A stretch of DNA of 64,000 nucleotides from Thiobacillus sp. (GCA_030692355.1 JAUYCF010000012.1:17107-81106); one strand, 5' to 3'. Counted from the first letter of the stretch, positions 48,134 to 57,373 are shown. The notes: generated by a model from the letters alone, not told the origin. Numbers and translations are program-made.

Positions 48134-48688
48134 ATGGCACCCTATCATCACTTGCTGGCGCACATGCCGATCGCACTGCTCAGTGTGGCGTTCCTGATCA
48201 TCCTGCTGCGGTTCTTCTCGGCCGGCGAACTGGCGCGTCGCCTCGATTCGGTCCTGCTCTACGCCCTCGTTCTGGGGATCGGGGTCGGCCTGCTGACCCT
48301 GGTCGTGGGCATGCTCATCTGGCCAATCGACGCCGCGACGACCTCGCCGATGGGCCGCAACAAGATCCTGATATCGGGGTGGATGCTCGCCTGCTGGGTG
48401 GCCGTCCTGTTTCTGCGCTGGCGCGGCGGCGAATCGGTTTGGGACAGCGCCCCTCGGTACGCAATGCTCGGATTCGGGGCACTGGGCGGCATCCTGCTGG
48501 CCACCACGGGCACCCTGGGCGGACACCTGCTGGGATCACCCTCGGGCCTGACCGCACTTTTCCGCAAAATCGGCTGGGATGTGTACCACACCTACTATGC
48601 ACCCAGCTGGGTCCTGGCGGTGCTTGCCGCGGTCGGCGTGGCGGGCCTGGTTATCGGCCTGCTCGGCACGCGCAAAACCGCGTCATAA
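48134..48688 (+). CDS. DUF2231-like membrane protein
   Basis: A 184 aa protein with four or five membrane helices (MPIALLSVAFLIILLRFF, LLYALVLGIGVGLLTLVVGM, and others). HHLLAHMPIALL near the start and GTLGGHLLG later place histidines at membrane ends, compatible with haem or metal binding. AAGGAG precedes the ATG, 13 bases after the haem-protein stop, so the two are cotranscribed and may form a membrane electron-transfer pair. The family assignment is by pattern only. Confidence 0.7.
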   Translation: MAPYHHLLAHMPIALLSVAFLIILLRFFSAGELARRLDSVLLYALVLGIGVGLLTLVVGMLIWPIDAATTSPMGRNKILISGWMLACWVAVLFLRWRGGESVWDSAPRYAMLGFGALGGILLATTGTLGGHLLGSPSGLTALFRKIGWDVYHTYYAPSWVLAVLAAVGVAGLVIGLLGTRKTAS

Positions 48689-48735
48689 AGCACAAGGCAA
48701 GGAAGCGCTTCCCGCTTCTCCCTAACCTCGCCCTA

Positions 48736-48765
48736 CGCATTCGGTGCGCTTGCGCCCCGAATGCG
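48736..48765. terminator. Hairpin between convergent genes
   Basis: CGCATTCGG (48736-48744) pairs with CCGAATGCG (48757-48765), and the inner GCGC-TT-GCGC extends the stem past one mismatch. It lies between the convergent DUF2231-like and rubredoxin-reductase genes, where a bidirectional terminator is expected. No T-run is obvious. Confidence 0.5.
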
Positions 48766-48807
48766 GACAGGCGTCTTACACGCTGACAGGGATGCCAGGT
48801 TGCCGCA

Positions 48808-49944
48808 TCAGGCGGCCATCTCCTTCGCCAGCGCATTGCGGCGCCCGGTTTCGCTGCCGGTGAGCGCGAAGCCCTGCAGACGGCCGTTGTCGTCGAGGTG
48901 CAGCGCGCAGATTCCGGTTTCGCCGCATTCGACTTTCCAGCTGCCCGCCGCGCCGATCCTCGGCGGCAGCACCGCGACCGGGTGCGCCGGGGTTTTCACC
49001 ATCACCGGCATCGCCGGATACACCACCGCTGTCGGCGTGCCGGCGAGGGTGGCGGCGAGCGCGCGCGCCTGCACCATCAGCGGCTGCACGTAGGGCAGGT
49101 TGAGGCCGTCGACTTCGGCGCAGTCGCCCATTGCGTAGACGTTCGCCGCACCGGTTTCGAGCAGGCCATTGGTCTGGATGCCGCGCCCGACCGGGATGCC
49201 GGCCGCCTGCGCCAGATGGGTGCGGGGTCTCAGGCCGATTGCCGAGAGCACCGCATCGGCTTCGATGGTTTCACCGTTGTCCAGTTCGACCCGGTAGCCG
49301 TTCGCGGTCTGCTCGACGCGCTTTCCGCTGCGTCCGAAATGCCATCGCACGCCCAGCGCGGCGAGGCTGTCGGCCAGGCGCTGGCCGGCCTCGACCGGCA
49401 ACAGGCGCTCCAGCGGCCAGCCGCCCAGATGCACCACGTCGACTGCAAAGCCGGCGTGCGCCAGGTCGTTGGCGAACTCGCAGCCGATGAGGCCGCCGCC
49501 GAGCACGGTGATGCGCTTTTTGCCGTCGATGGCGCTGCGGAAGGCGGCGTAATCGGCCAGGTCGTTCACCGCCAGCACGCCGGCGGCGCCGCTGCCGGCA
49601 AGGCCATGCGGAAACGGGTCGGCGCCGAGCGCGAGCACCAGCTTGCCGTATTCCAGTTCGCCGTGCTCGGTGCGAATGCGCCGGCCTTGCGTGTCGATCG
49701 CGGTGACGCGGGTGTGCGCCAGCACCCGCGCATTCAGGTCGGCCGCCATTTTCTCCGCGCTGGCGCCCGCCAGCACTGCTGCGGTCTTGCCCGCGGCGAG
49801 CGCGTTCGACAGGTTGGGCTTGGAATAGAACGCGCCGTCGTCCGCGGTGACGAGCGTGACCGGCGTGACCGTATCGCGCTTGCGGATTTCCTTCAGCAGG
49901 GTGTAGCCGGCGAGGCCGGAACCGACGATGACGATGGGTGGCAT
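48808..49944 (-). CDS. Rubredoxin reductase-type FAD/NAD(P)H oxidoreductase
   Basis: A 378 aa flavoprotein. FAD site MPPIVIVGSGLAGYTLLKEI, NAD site TVLGGGLIGCEFANDLAHAG and the second FAD motif VYAMGDCAEVDGL are all present. It would pass electrons from NAD(P)H to the rubredoxin encoded next to it and on to rubrerythrin. ATG 49944 is chosen because AAGGAG precedes it and the FAD motif begins within five residues. A longer frame to 50139 covers the rubredoxin gene in another frame and is rejected. It is the third gene of a leftward oxidative-stress operon. Confidence 0.9.
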   Translation of the reverse strand: MPPIVIVGSGLAGYTLLKEIRKRDTVTPVTLVTADDGAFYSKPNLSNALAAGKTAAVLAGASAEKMAADLNARVLAHTRVTAIDTQGRRIRTEHGELEYGKLVLALGADPFPHGLAGSGAAGVLAVNDLADYAAFRSAIDGKKRITVLGGGLIGCEFANDLAHAGFAVDVVHLGGWPLERLLPVEAGQRLADSLAALGVRWHFGRSGKRVEQTANGYRVELDNGETIEADAVLSAIGLRPRTHLAQAAGIPVGRGIQTNGLLETGAANVYAMGDCAEVDGLNLPYVQPLMVQARALAATLAGTPTAVVYPAMPVMVKTPAHPVAVLPPRIGAAGSWKVECGETGICALHLDDNGRLQGFALTGSETGRRNALAKEMAA

Positions 49945-50002
49945 GGGGAGACTCCTTGAGTGGGGCGGCGCGCGGGCGCGCCGCCTTGCAGGGTGAAGAC
50001 GA

Positions 50003-50176
50003 TCAGGCAGCGGTGACTTCAGCCATTTCGAAATCCGCCTTCGAGACGCCGCAATCCGGGCATTCCCAGCCTTCCGGCACGTCTTCCCAGCGGGTGCCGG
50101 GGGCGATGCCATGCTCCGGGTCGCCTTTCGATTCGTCATAGATGTAACCGCAAACGATGCATTGCCAAGCTTTCAT
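50003..50176 (-). CDS. Rubredoxin
   Basis: A complete 57 aa rubredoxin. Both iron-binding hooks are present: CIVCGYIYD near residue 6 and [11 protein letters not shown] near residue 39, joined by the canonical [20 protein letters not shown] segment. It lies between rubrerythrin and rubredoxin reductase on the same strand, 38 bp after the former. It would carry electrons from the reductase to rubrerythrin in peroxide reduction. Confidence 0.95.
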   Translation of the reverse strand: MKAWQCIVCGYIYDESKGDPEHGIAPGTRWEDVPEGWECPDCGVSKADFEMAEVTAA

Positions 50177-50214
50177 GATGTGTCCTTTCAGTTGAATGAT
50201 CTTCGGTAATTCGT

Positions 50215-50688
50215 TCAGGCGGTAATCGCGTCTTTTTGCGCCTGGTAATGCTTCGCATGCTTTTCTTCGACCTTGGCCAGCGCGGCGAAGCGCTTGGCGG
50301 CCTTTTCCAGCACAGCCTTGAACATCTCGGCGTGTTCCTTCGACTCGGCGATCTGCTCGTCGATCTCGGCCACCGCGGCATCATGGCCTTCCTGCATCGC
50401 TTCGTGGCGGAACTTCGGATACATCTCGGTGTATTCGTGGGTCTCGCCGTCGATTGCGTACTGCAGGCACTTGGCCGGGGTCATGGTCTCGTCGGCGAAG
50501 AGCAGCTCGGCGTGGCCGAAGGCGTGCTGCATCTCCTGCGCGGCGGTGTCCTCGAACACCTTGGCGGTCGCTTCGTCGCCGGCCTTGCGGCACTGGCGGG
50601 CGAACCACATGTACTTGATGTGGGCCATCGACTCGCCGGCAAAGGCGGCTTCGAGGTTCTGGATGGTCGGGGATTTCGTGTTCTGCAT
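50215..50688 (-). CDS. Rubrerythrin, lacking its own rubredoxin domain
   Basis: A 157 aa ferritin-like di-iron protein. Both Glu/His helical pairs are visible ([53 protein letters not shown] helix). Full-length rubrerythrins end in a rubredoxin domain; here it is absent and supplied by the separate rubredoxin gene. It would reduce hydrogen peroxide. AGGAG precedes the ATG. Upstream, GATTATC/GATAATC (about 50742-50773) forms a possible regulatory inverted repeat. Confidence 0.9.
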   Translation of the reverse strand: MQNTKSPTIQNLEAAFAGESMAHIKYMWFARQCRKAGDEATAKVFEDTAAQEMQHAFGHAELLFADETMTPAKCLQYAIDGETHEYTEMYPKFRHEAMQEGHDAAVAEIDEQIAESKEHAEMFKAVLEKAAKRFAALAKVEEKHAKHYQAQKDAITA

Positions 50689-50862
50689 GATGCGCTCCTG
50701 TGTGGTTGATTTGCAATGTCAATCAAGACAGGAGCGATAGTAGAGATTATCTATAATTCAATCCAACGGATAATCTGGATGGATACGATTGAAAATATCA
50801 ATCGCTGTATTCCGGACAGGCGCTGTGCAACACTTTGCGTTCCAATAACTCAGGAGTTCCCC

Positions 50863-51288
50863 ATGCGCCCCTTTCTGACCGCCGCCCTGCTTATACTGAC
50901 CGCCCTGCCCGCTGCCGCCGCACCCACCCTGCAGCCTGGCCTGTATGACATTTCCGTGCAAATCGTGATGAAAGGCATGCCGATGCAGATGCCGGTGATG
51001 AAGCTCCAGCAATGCCTCACCGATCGGGACATCGCCGACGGCAAGGCCTATGCCTCCAACAAAAACAAGGACTGCAAGATCGGCAAGCTCATTCAAAGCG
51101 GCAATCAGGTCAGCTACGATTTCAACTGCGCCATGGAAGGCAGCCAGCGCATGGTGGGGCGCGCCAGCGGCACCACGCATGCCACCGGCTACGACATCCT
51201 GATGAGCGGGCGCTTCGTCCCGGCGATGGAAGGCATGGGCGAATTCAGCCAGAAGCTGAGCGCAAAGCGTCTCGGCGCCTGCAAATAA
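50863..51288 (+). CDS. DUF3617-family exported protein, copy 1
   Basis: A 141 aa protein with a signal peptide (MRPFLTAALLILTALPAAAA) and the DUF3617 core: LQPGLYDISVQIVMKGMPMQ, QQCLTDRD, CKIGKL and FNCAM. The conserved cysteines probably form disulfides in the periplasm. CAGGAG precedes the ATG. It is about 95% identical to the copy at 52126-52554 (seven substitutions and one residue indel counted by eye). Function is unknown. Confidence 0.85.
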   Translation: MRPFLTAALLILTALPAAAAPTLQPGLYDISVQIVMKGMPMQMPVMKLQQCLTDRDIADGKAYASNKNKDCKIGKLIQSGNQVSYDFNCAMEGSQRMVGRASGTTHATGYDILMSGRFVPAMEGMGEFSQKLSAKRLGACK

Positions 51289-51393
51289 ACAGGTGTCCAG
51301 AATTTACATCGAGCGAATGTTCAGCAGCTGGAATGCCGAAGCCGCGTTCCTTGTTGTCGCCGCGAACCTTGTCGGTTGATTCGATTGCCCGGA

Positions 51394-51678
51394 TTATTCC
51401 TGGCGTAGCTCACGGCTATGCCAAACACGGGTAATCAGGGCATCGCCCGTTGGCAGGATGTGATAGCGAAGGATGTAGGCGCTGCGGCCAAACTGGGCAG
51501 GCCACTCCCTGAATTCGGCTCTTGGCGATCCGATGTGTGGATTGTCGGCAATCCTGTTCGCCGCCTCTTTGATAACCGCGGCCGCACGTTGTGCGGCAAG
51601 CGGACTGACTGGCGCAAGAAAGTCATACAGCCGCGCGATATCGTCGATGGCATCGGGATGCCAGATCAACGCGGGCAT
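51394..51678 (-). CDS. ParE/RelE-superfamily toxin
   Basis: A 94 aa protein with the plasmid-stabilisation (ParE) pattern: MPALIWHPDAIDDIARLYDF, AANRIADNPHIGSPRAEF and a C-terminal RYHILPTGDALITRVWHSRE. The start ATG at 51678 lies inside the end of the antitoxin gene, overlapping it by 13 bases. The pair lies between the two DUF3617 copies. ParE members inhibit gyrase; the target here is not proven. Confidence 0.85.
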   Translation of the reverse strand: MPALIWHPDAIDDIARLYDFLAPVSPLAAQRAAAVIKEAANRIADNPHIGSPRAEFREWPAQFGRSAYILRYHILPTGDALITRVWHSRELRQE

Positions 51679-51902
51679 TCGGTGCGATTTCCCGCCACCA
51701 GGTCGGCCAGCCATGCTTGTGCTTTCTCGTTCGATACCGCTGGCGTGCCAGCCAGATAAGAATCCAGCCGGGCACGGTCGATTTCAAGCGACAGCGCATC
51801 GGCACACACAGCAGCCAGATAATCCTCAACCGTCATGCCTGCGCGATGCGCGGCTGCAATGACAGAGGCTTCGAGCGGGGCGGTCAGCGAGACGGTAAGC
51901 AT
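51666..51902 (-). CDS. Antitoxin of the ParE-like toxin
   Basis: A 78 aa protein starting MLTVSLTAPLEASVIAAAHR, then GMTVEDYLAAVCADAL and a long acidic or polar helix (SNEKAQAWLADLV). The first strand-helix-helix pattern fits a ribbon-helix-helix DNA-binding fold with a toxin-binding tail. It precedes and overlaps the toxin gene. ATG 51902 is preferred over a longer frame because it begins the conserved strand. Confidence 0.75.
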   Translation of the reverse strand: MLTVSLTAPLEASVIAAAHRAGMTVEDYLAAVCADALSLEIDRARLDSYLAGTPAVSNEKAQAWLADLVAGNRTECPR

Positions 51903-52125
51903 GGGAAAATCCTTGTCAAACGGCTGATTTAATTTTAACCCAGGCAATGACAACAGGCAGTCCCGGCTTCGAATTGCGTCCGATGAACTCGGGGCCTGGC
52001 TGAAAATCCACGCATACACGACGACACGACAACGCCATCAACCGCCTGAGACTTTTCACGGCGCCCGCTTTAATCCGGCCAGGTGCTGTGCAACACTTTG
52101 ATTTCTTACATTCCGGGAATTCGTT

Positions 52126-52554
52126 ATGCGCTCCTTTCTGACCGCCGCCCTGCTCATCCTGGCCGCCCTGCCCGCTGCCGCCGCACCCCCCACCCTGCAG
52201 CCTGGCCTGTATGACATTTCCGTGCAGATCGTGATGAAAGGCATGCCGATGCAGATGCCGGTGATGAAGCTCCAGCAATGCCTCACCGCCCAGGATGTCG
52301 CCGACGGCAAGGCCTACGCCTCCAACGAAAACAAGGACTGCAAGATCGGCAAGCTCATTCAAAGCGGCAATCAGGTCAGCTACGATTTCAACTGCGCCAT
52401 GGAAGACAGCCAGCGCATGGTGGGTCGCGCCAGCGGCACCACGCATGCCACCGGCTACGACATCCTGATGAGCGGGCGCTTCGTTCCGGCAATGGAAGGC
52501 ATGGGTGAATTCAGCCAGAAGCTCAGTGCAAAACGGCTCGGCGCCTGTAAATAA
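52126..52554 (+). CDS. DUF3617-family exported protein, copy 2
   Basis: A 142 aa near-duplicate of the gene at 50863, with the same signal peptide type, cysteines and C-terminus (SQKLSAKRLGACK). Upstream the two copies share GCTGTGCAACACTTTG (50822-50837; 52085-52100) and then differ, so the duplicated unit is about 470 bp. Differences cluster near residues 53-65. Function is unknown. Confidence 0.85.
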   Translation: MRSFLTAALLILAALPAAAAPPTLQPGLYDISVQIVMKGMPMQMPVMKLQQCLTAQDVADGKAYASNENKDCKIGKLIQSGNQVSYDFNCAMEDSQRMVGRASGTTHATGYDILMSGRFVPAMEGMGEFSQKLSAKRLGACK

Positions 52555-52572
52555 GGCGGCCCCGATCCGCTG

Positions 52573-52977
52573 ATGGACTGGACGCTGTTCGGGTCGGCGC
52601 TGCTGTCGTCCACCCTGTTTCCCGGCGGCTCCGAAGCGCTGCTGCTGTATCGCCTGCACCAGGGCGCCGACCCGCTGGCGAGCGTGCTGACGGCCACGGT
52701 CGGCAACGTGCTCGGCAGCCTCATCACCTATGGCATGGGGCGCTTCGGCCGGCGCGCAGTCGGGCAGCGCAGCGAAAAAGCCGAACTGCGCGCTGCACGC
52801 GCCGAGCGCTGGTTTGCCCGCTTTGGCCGCCCCAGCCTGCTGCTGGCATGGCTGCCGGTGGTCGGCGACCCGCTGTGCCTGGTGGCGGGGGTGTTGCGCG
52901 TCGGGGTGGGCAGTTTTCTGCTGCTGGTGACGCTGGGCAAGCTGGCGCGCTATGCCGCGCTGGCGTGGCTGGTTTAA
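52573..52977 (+). CDS. YqaA/DedA-like membrane protein
   Basis: A 134 aa inner-membrane protein of the SNARE-associated (YqaA) group. It has three to four hydrophobic segments, the SSTLFPGGSEALLLYRLHQG start, the GSLITYGMGRFGRR loop and GRPSLLLAWLPVVGDPLCLV. ATG 52573 is 15 bp after the DUF3617 stop, so cotranscription is likely. Function is unknown; relatives are linked to lipid flipping and membrane homeostasis. Confidence 0.85.
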   Translation: MDWTLFGSALLSSTLFPGGSEALLLYRLHQGADPLASVLTATVGNVLGSLITYGMGRFGRRAVGQRSEKAELRAARAERWFARFGRPSLLLAWLPVVGDPLCLVAGVLRVGVGSFLLLVTLGKLARYAALAWLV

Positions 52978-53028
52978 CCGGAATTGTTCATTGGAGAACG
53001 CGCCGAACAATTCGATATGGCTGTCATT

Positions 53029-53045
53029 GCGCTCGCAATGACAAA
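53029..53045. repeat. Short TCATTGCG hairpin
   Basis: TGTCATTGCG-CTCGCAATGACA-type hairpin between the YqaA-like gene and the convergent RND gene. It matches the tip of the larger inverted-repeat family at 39484-39570 and 24902-25013, and may serve as a terminator. Confidence 0.55.
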
Positions 53046-53100
53046 TTATTAAGCAGAGCGTCCTTACGATTTGTGGAGGGGCCGCCCCCTTTATCAGGCG

Positions 53101-56100
53101 CTACGCGCGCCGGCGTTTGAGCGCCGCTTCCATCCGCGCCATGCTGACGTAGAAGGTGGGCGTGATGTAGAGCGTGAGGAACTGCGAGAACAACAGGCCG
53201 CCGACCACGGCGATGCCGAGCGGCCGCCGCGCTTCGGCGCCGGCGCCGAAGCCGATGGCGATCGGCAGGGTGGCGACGATGGTGGACAGCGTGGTCATCA
53301 GGATCGGCCGCAGGCGCACCAGGCTGGCCTCGACGATGGCGTCCTCGGCGCTCATCCCCGCGCGCTGCCGGGTCAGGGCGAAATCGATCATCATGATGCC
53401 GTTCTTCTTCACCAGTCCCACCAGCAGGATGAGACCGACGAAGCTGAAGATGTTGAGCTCCACCTCCAGCAGCAGCAGCACCAGCAGCGCACCGAACCCC
53501 GCCAGCGGCAGCGCAGTGAGGATGGTGAGCGGATGGCCGAGGTGTTCGTACAGCACCGCCAGCACCATGTAGATGATGAGCACAGTGAACAGCAGCAGCA
53601 AAGGCAGGGTGACGGTCGACTCCTGGAATTTCTGCGCCGCACCGGTGAGCTCGGCGCTGACCTCGGCCGGCAGCACCTCGTTGGCTGCGGCCAGCGCGGC
53701 ATCGAGCGCGGCGTTGAGCGACGCGCCGGGCGCCAGGTTGAACGACAGCGTGACCGCCGGCTGCTGGCCGTAGTGATGCACCGCGATCGGTCCCACCCCG
53801 GGCTCGACCCTCGCCACCGCGTCGAGCCGGGTCAGTTCGCCCGACACGGTCCTTAACGGCAGCTGGCCGATGATGGACGGATTCAGCTGCGCTTCGGGCA
53901 GGATGTTGAGGCTGACCGTGTACTGGTCGTCGACGCCGTAGATCTCGCTGATGCGGCGCCCGCCCAGCGCGTCGTACAGGACCTGCTGCACCTGCTGCGC
54001 GCTGATCCCCAGCCGCGCCGCCTGCACCGGGTCGAGGATCACGCGCAGTTCGGGGTTGCGCAGCTCCAGGTTGCTGTTGACGTCGATCAGCAGCGGCACC
54101 TCGTCGAGGCGCTTCTCGACCGCCGTGGCGGCGGCTTTCAGCGCTTCGAAGTCGCTCGACTTCAGGGTCAGCTGGTAGTCGCTGCTGGAAATCAGCGAGC
54201 CGACGTTGATCGACGCCGGGTTCTGCAGCGTAACGTTGACGCCGCTGACCTGGCGCGTCGCCACACGCAATTCATCGATCACGTCGTCGGCACCGATCCG
54301 GGTATCGCGCGGCGCCAGCCGGATCACCAGCCGGCCGACGTTGCCCCCGGAGATGCCTCCGCCGGCCTGTCCGGCGGAGGACATCAGGCCGGCGACCGCG
54401 GGATGCTTCTGCACGATGTCGGCGATGCGCTGCTGGCGGATGGAAAGCTCCTCGAACGGAATGCCTTCCGGATACTGGATGCTGGCGAAAATCATCCCGG
54501 AATCGACGCGCGGGATGAAGCCCTGCTTGACCTGGCCGGCCAGCCAGACCATGCCGCCCAGCACCGCCGCCGACAGCAGCAGCATGGCGCCGCGATGGCG
54601 CATGCTGGCGCGCAGGGTGGCGCCGTAGAAATCCTGGAAACGCTGGAAGCCCGCCTCGAAGCCGCGTGACAGGGGGTTGTTGAGCGCTTCGTGCGACAGC
54701 CCGCGCGCGCACAGCATTGGCGTGAGCGTCAGCGCCACCACGCCGGACAACAGCACGGCGACGGCGATGCTGATGGCGAACTCCTGGAACAGGCGCCCGA
54801 TCATGCCGCCCATGAACAGGATCGGCAGGAACACCGCGGCGAGCGATACCGTCATCGACACCACGGTGAAGCCGATTTCCTGCGCGCCGTCGAGCGCGGC
54901 CTGCATCCGCGTCTTGCCCATGTCGAGATGGCGCGTGATGTTTTCGATCACCACCACCGCGTCGTCGACCACGAAGCCGATCGCCAGGATGATCGCCATC
55001 AGGCTCAAATTGTTGAGGCTGTAACCCGCCAGATGCATGAAGGCGAAGGTGCCCAGCAGCGAGCTCGGCAGCACCAGTGCGGCGATCAGGGTGGCGCGCA
55101 GATTGTGCAGGAAGGCAAAGATGACCAGAATCACCAGGATCATCGCCAGCACCAGGGTGAAGTTGACTTCGTGCAGCGTGTCCTTGACGAACAGCGAGCG
55201 GTCGAAATGCACCTGCAGGCTCACCCCATCCGGCAGGTCGGCCTCGATCTGCGGCAGCATCGCGCGGATGCGCTCGGCCACCTCGACCGTATTGGCCCCG
55301 GGCTGCCGCTGCACCGCCAGCACGATGGCGCGGGTGCCGTTGTACCAGGTGCGCGTCTTGTCGTTTTCGACGCTGTCTTCGGCACGCCCAAGATCTTTCA
55401 CCCTGAGCGCCACGCCGTCCTTGTAGGCGACGATGATGTTGCCGAAGTCTTCCGCGTTGGCGAGCGACACCGGCGACTTCACCGAATAGGCGCGGCTGGC
55501 GCCGTCGAGCGTGCCCGACGGCAGGTTGGCATTGGCAGACTGCACCGCCTGGATGACGTCGGGAAAACTCAGCCCGCGCTGCTGCAGCTTGGCCGGATCG
55601 AGATACAGCCGCAGCGCGTATTTCTGCGAGCCGAACACCAGCACCTGCGCCACACCGCTCATGCCCGACAGGCGCTGCGCCACCCGCGAGTCGGCAATCG
55701 CGTCGAGTTCGGTCAGCGGCAGTCGCTCGGCCGACAGCGCCAGATACAGGATGGGCGAATCGGCCGGGTTGATCTTTCTTAATTGAGGCGGATCGATGCC
55801 GGCGGGCAGGTTGCGCGCCGCCTGCGCGATCGCGGTCTGCACGTCCTGCGCGGCGGCATCGATGTCGCGCGAAAGCTCGAACTGCAGCGTGATACGGGTC
55901 GAGCCCTGGCTCGACTGCGAGCTCATCGACTCGATTCCCGGCACCGTCGACAACTGGCGCTCCAGCGGCATCGCCACCGTGTTGGCCATGGTCTCGGGAT
56001 TCGCGCCCGGCAGGCTGGCGTCGATGCGCAGGGTCGGAAAATCGACCTGCGGCAGATCGTTGACCGGCAGCTGCTTGTAGGCCAGCGCGCCGAACAGCAC

Positions 56101-56163
56101 CATCGCCAGCACCAGCATCAGCGTGGCGACCGGACGTTCGATGAAGATGCGCGACAGGTTCAT
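53101..56163 (-). CDS. RND efflux pump inner-membrane transporter
   Basis: A 1,020 aa AcrB/MdtB-type hydrophobe/amphiphile exporter. It starts MNLSRIFIERPVATLMLVLA, has two periplasmic porter regions, and carries the proton-relay helix motif GFVVDDAVVVIENITRH (DD pair), mirrored by LLVGLVKKNGIMMIDFA in the second half. Twelve membrane helices are expected. It is the last gene of the leftward tripartite operon (TolC-like, adaptor, pump). Substrates are unknown. Confidence 0.93.
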   Translation of the reverse strand: MNLSRIFIERPVATLMLVLAMVLFGALAYKQLPVNDLPQVDFPTLRIDASLPGANPETMANTVAMPLERQLSTVPGIESMSSQSSQGSTRITLQFELSRDIDAAAQDVQTAIAQAARNLPAGIDPPQLRKINPADSPILYLALSAERLPLTELDAIADSRVAQRLSGMSGVAQVLVFGSQKYALRLYLDPAKLQQRGLSFPDVIQAVQSANANLPSGTLDGASRAYSVKSPVSLANAEDFGNIIVAYKDGVALRVKDLGRAEDSVENDKTRTWYNGTRAIVLAVQRQPGANTVEVAERIRAMLPQIEADLPDGVSLQVHFDRSLFVKDTLHEVNFTLVLAMILVILVIFAFLHNLRATLIAALVLPSSLLGTFAFMHLAGYSLNNLSLMAIILAIGFVVDDAVVVIENITRHLDMGKTRMQAALDGAQEIGFTVVSMTVSLAAVFLPILFMGGMIGRLFQEFAISIAVAVLLSGVVALTLTPMLCARGLSHEALNNPLSRGFEAGFQRFQDFYGATLRASMRHRGAMLLLSAAVLGGMVWLAGQVKQGFIPRVDSGMIFASIQYPEGIPFEELSIRQQRIADIVQKHPAVAGLMSSAGQAGGGISGGNVGRLVIRLAPRDTRIGADDVIDELRVATRQVSGVNVTLQNPASINVGSLISSSDYQLTLKSSDFEALKAAATAVEKRLDEVPLLIDVNSNLELRNPELRVILDPVQAARLGISAQQVQQVLYDALGGRRISEIYGVDDQYTVSLNILPEAQLNPSIIGQLPLRTVSGELTRLDAVARVEPGVGPIAVHHYGQQPAVTLSFNLAPGASLNAALDAALAAANEVLPAEVSAELTGAAQKFQESTVTLPLLLLFTVLIIYMVLAVLYEHLGHPLTILTALPLAGFGALLVLLLLEVELNIFSFVGLILLVGLVKKNGIMMIDFALTRQRAGMSAEDAIVEASLVRLRPILMTTLSTIVATLPIAIGFGAGAEARRPLGIAVVGGLLFSQFLTLYITPTFYVSMARMEAALKRRRA

Positions 56164-56221
56164 GTGGGGATGTGATGAAGCGTAAAGGGGCGCGCAGCCC
56201 GACCCGCCAGGCGTATCGGGC

Positions 56222-57373
56222 TCATGGCTTTGCCTCGCCCGGCTTTTCCGCCGCGGCGCCTTCGAGCGTGACCTTGCCGCCCGCCTTCAGGCGCTTGGGG
56301 ATTTCGACCAGCACCGCCTCGCCCGCCTGCAGCTCGCCCTCGACCACCTGTCGGCCATCGAGGCTGTGCGTCGCGCGCACCGGCTGCACCACGGCGCGGC
56401 CGTCGCGCACCACGTAGACATAGGTGCCGTCCTGGCCGTGCTGCAGCGCCGCCTCGGGCAGCACCATGACGTCGGCGAGGCTGCCCAGCAACAGCCGCAG
56501 CCGCACGCCCTGGCCGGACAGCAGCGCGCCCGGCGAACCATCGAGCCGCACCTTCAACGGCACCGCGCCGGTGGCAGGGTTGAGCTGGGTGTCGACGAAC
56601 ACCAGTTCGCCGCGCGCGGCGGGCGCCGGCTGGCCTGTTGCGCCGGGCAGGTCCGGGTACGCCTCGGCCATCACCCTGCCCGCCGCGTGCGCCGCGGCAA
56701 GCTGCGGCCAGTCGGCCTCGGCCAACCCGGCGCGCACGTCGAGCGCACCCGGCGCAACGATCGTGGTGAGCGGCTCGCCGCCGGCCTGCACCAGGCTGCC
56801 CTGGCGGATCGCGATGCGCCCGACGCGTCCGGCGATCGGCGAGCGGATCTGGGCGTGGCCGACCTCGATGCGCGCCGCCTCCAGCTCGGCGCGCGCGCTG
56901 CCGGCGCGCGCGCGCGCAGTTTCCAGCGCCACCTGGGCATCGTCGAATTCCTGGCGGCTGATGTAACCCGGCTGCATCAGCGGCGCCAGACGCGCCAGCG
57001 TCTTCTCCGCCTCGGCGGTTTCGGCGCGTGCGCCGGCCAGCGCCGCCTGACTTTGCGCAATGCGAGCCTGCGCCGGGCGCGCGTCCAGCGTGAACAACAC
57101 CTCGCCCGCCCGCACCTGGGCACCTTCCTGCACATGCTGGCGCAGCACCGTGCCGCTGGCCTGGGCGACGATGGCCACCTGCTGCGCGGCTTCCAGCGTG
57201 CCGGGCAGATCGATCACGCGCGGGAAGTCGCGCACCGCCACCGGCACGGTCTTCACCGCAAGCGCCCGCTCGCCGTCCTGCTTGCCGTCACCGGTTTCCG
57301 CGATCTGGGTGCGATATACCACGCCGGCAATCAGCGCCAGCACGATGAGGGTGACGAGTAGGCGAACTTTCAT
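56222..57373 (-). CDS. RND periplasmic adaptor (membrane fusion protein)
   Basis: A 383 aa adaptor. An N-terminal membrane anchor (VRLLVTLIVLALIAGVVY) is followed by a lipoyl-type half-motif (IVAQASGTVLRQHVQEGAQVRAG), a helical hairpin (QAALAGARAETAEAEKTLAR), the second lipoyl half (IRSPIAGRVGRIAIRQGSLV) and beta-barrel domains. It starts at ATG 57373, overlapping the TolC-like stop. It would bridge pump and outer-membrane channel. Confidence 0.92.
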   Translation of the reverse strand: MKVRLLVTLIVLALIAGVVYRTQIAETGDGKQDGERALAVKTVPVAVRDFPRVIDLPGTLEAAQQVAIVAQASGTVLRQHVQEGAQVRAGEVLFTLDARPAQARIAQSQAALAGARAETAEAEKTLARLAPLMQPGYISRQEFDDAQVALETARARAGSARAELEAARIEVGHAQIRSPIAGRVGRIAIRQGSLVQAGGEPLTTIVAPGALDVRAGLAEADWPQLAAAHAAGRVMAEAYPDLPGATGQPAPAARGELVFVDTQLNPATGAVPLKVRLDGSPGALLSGQGVRLRLLLGSLADVMVLPEAALQHGQDGTYVYVVRDGRAVVQPVRATHSLDGRQVVEGELQAGEAVLVEIPKRLKAGGKVTLEGAAAEKPGEAKP

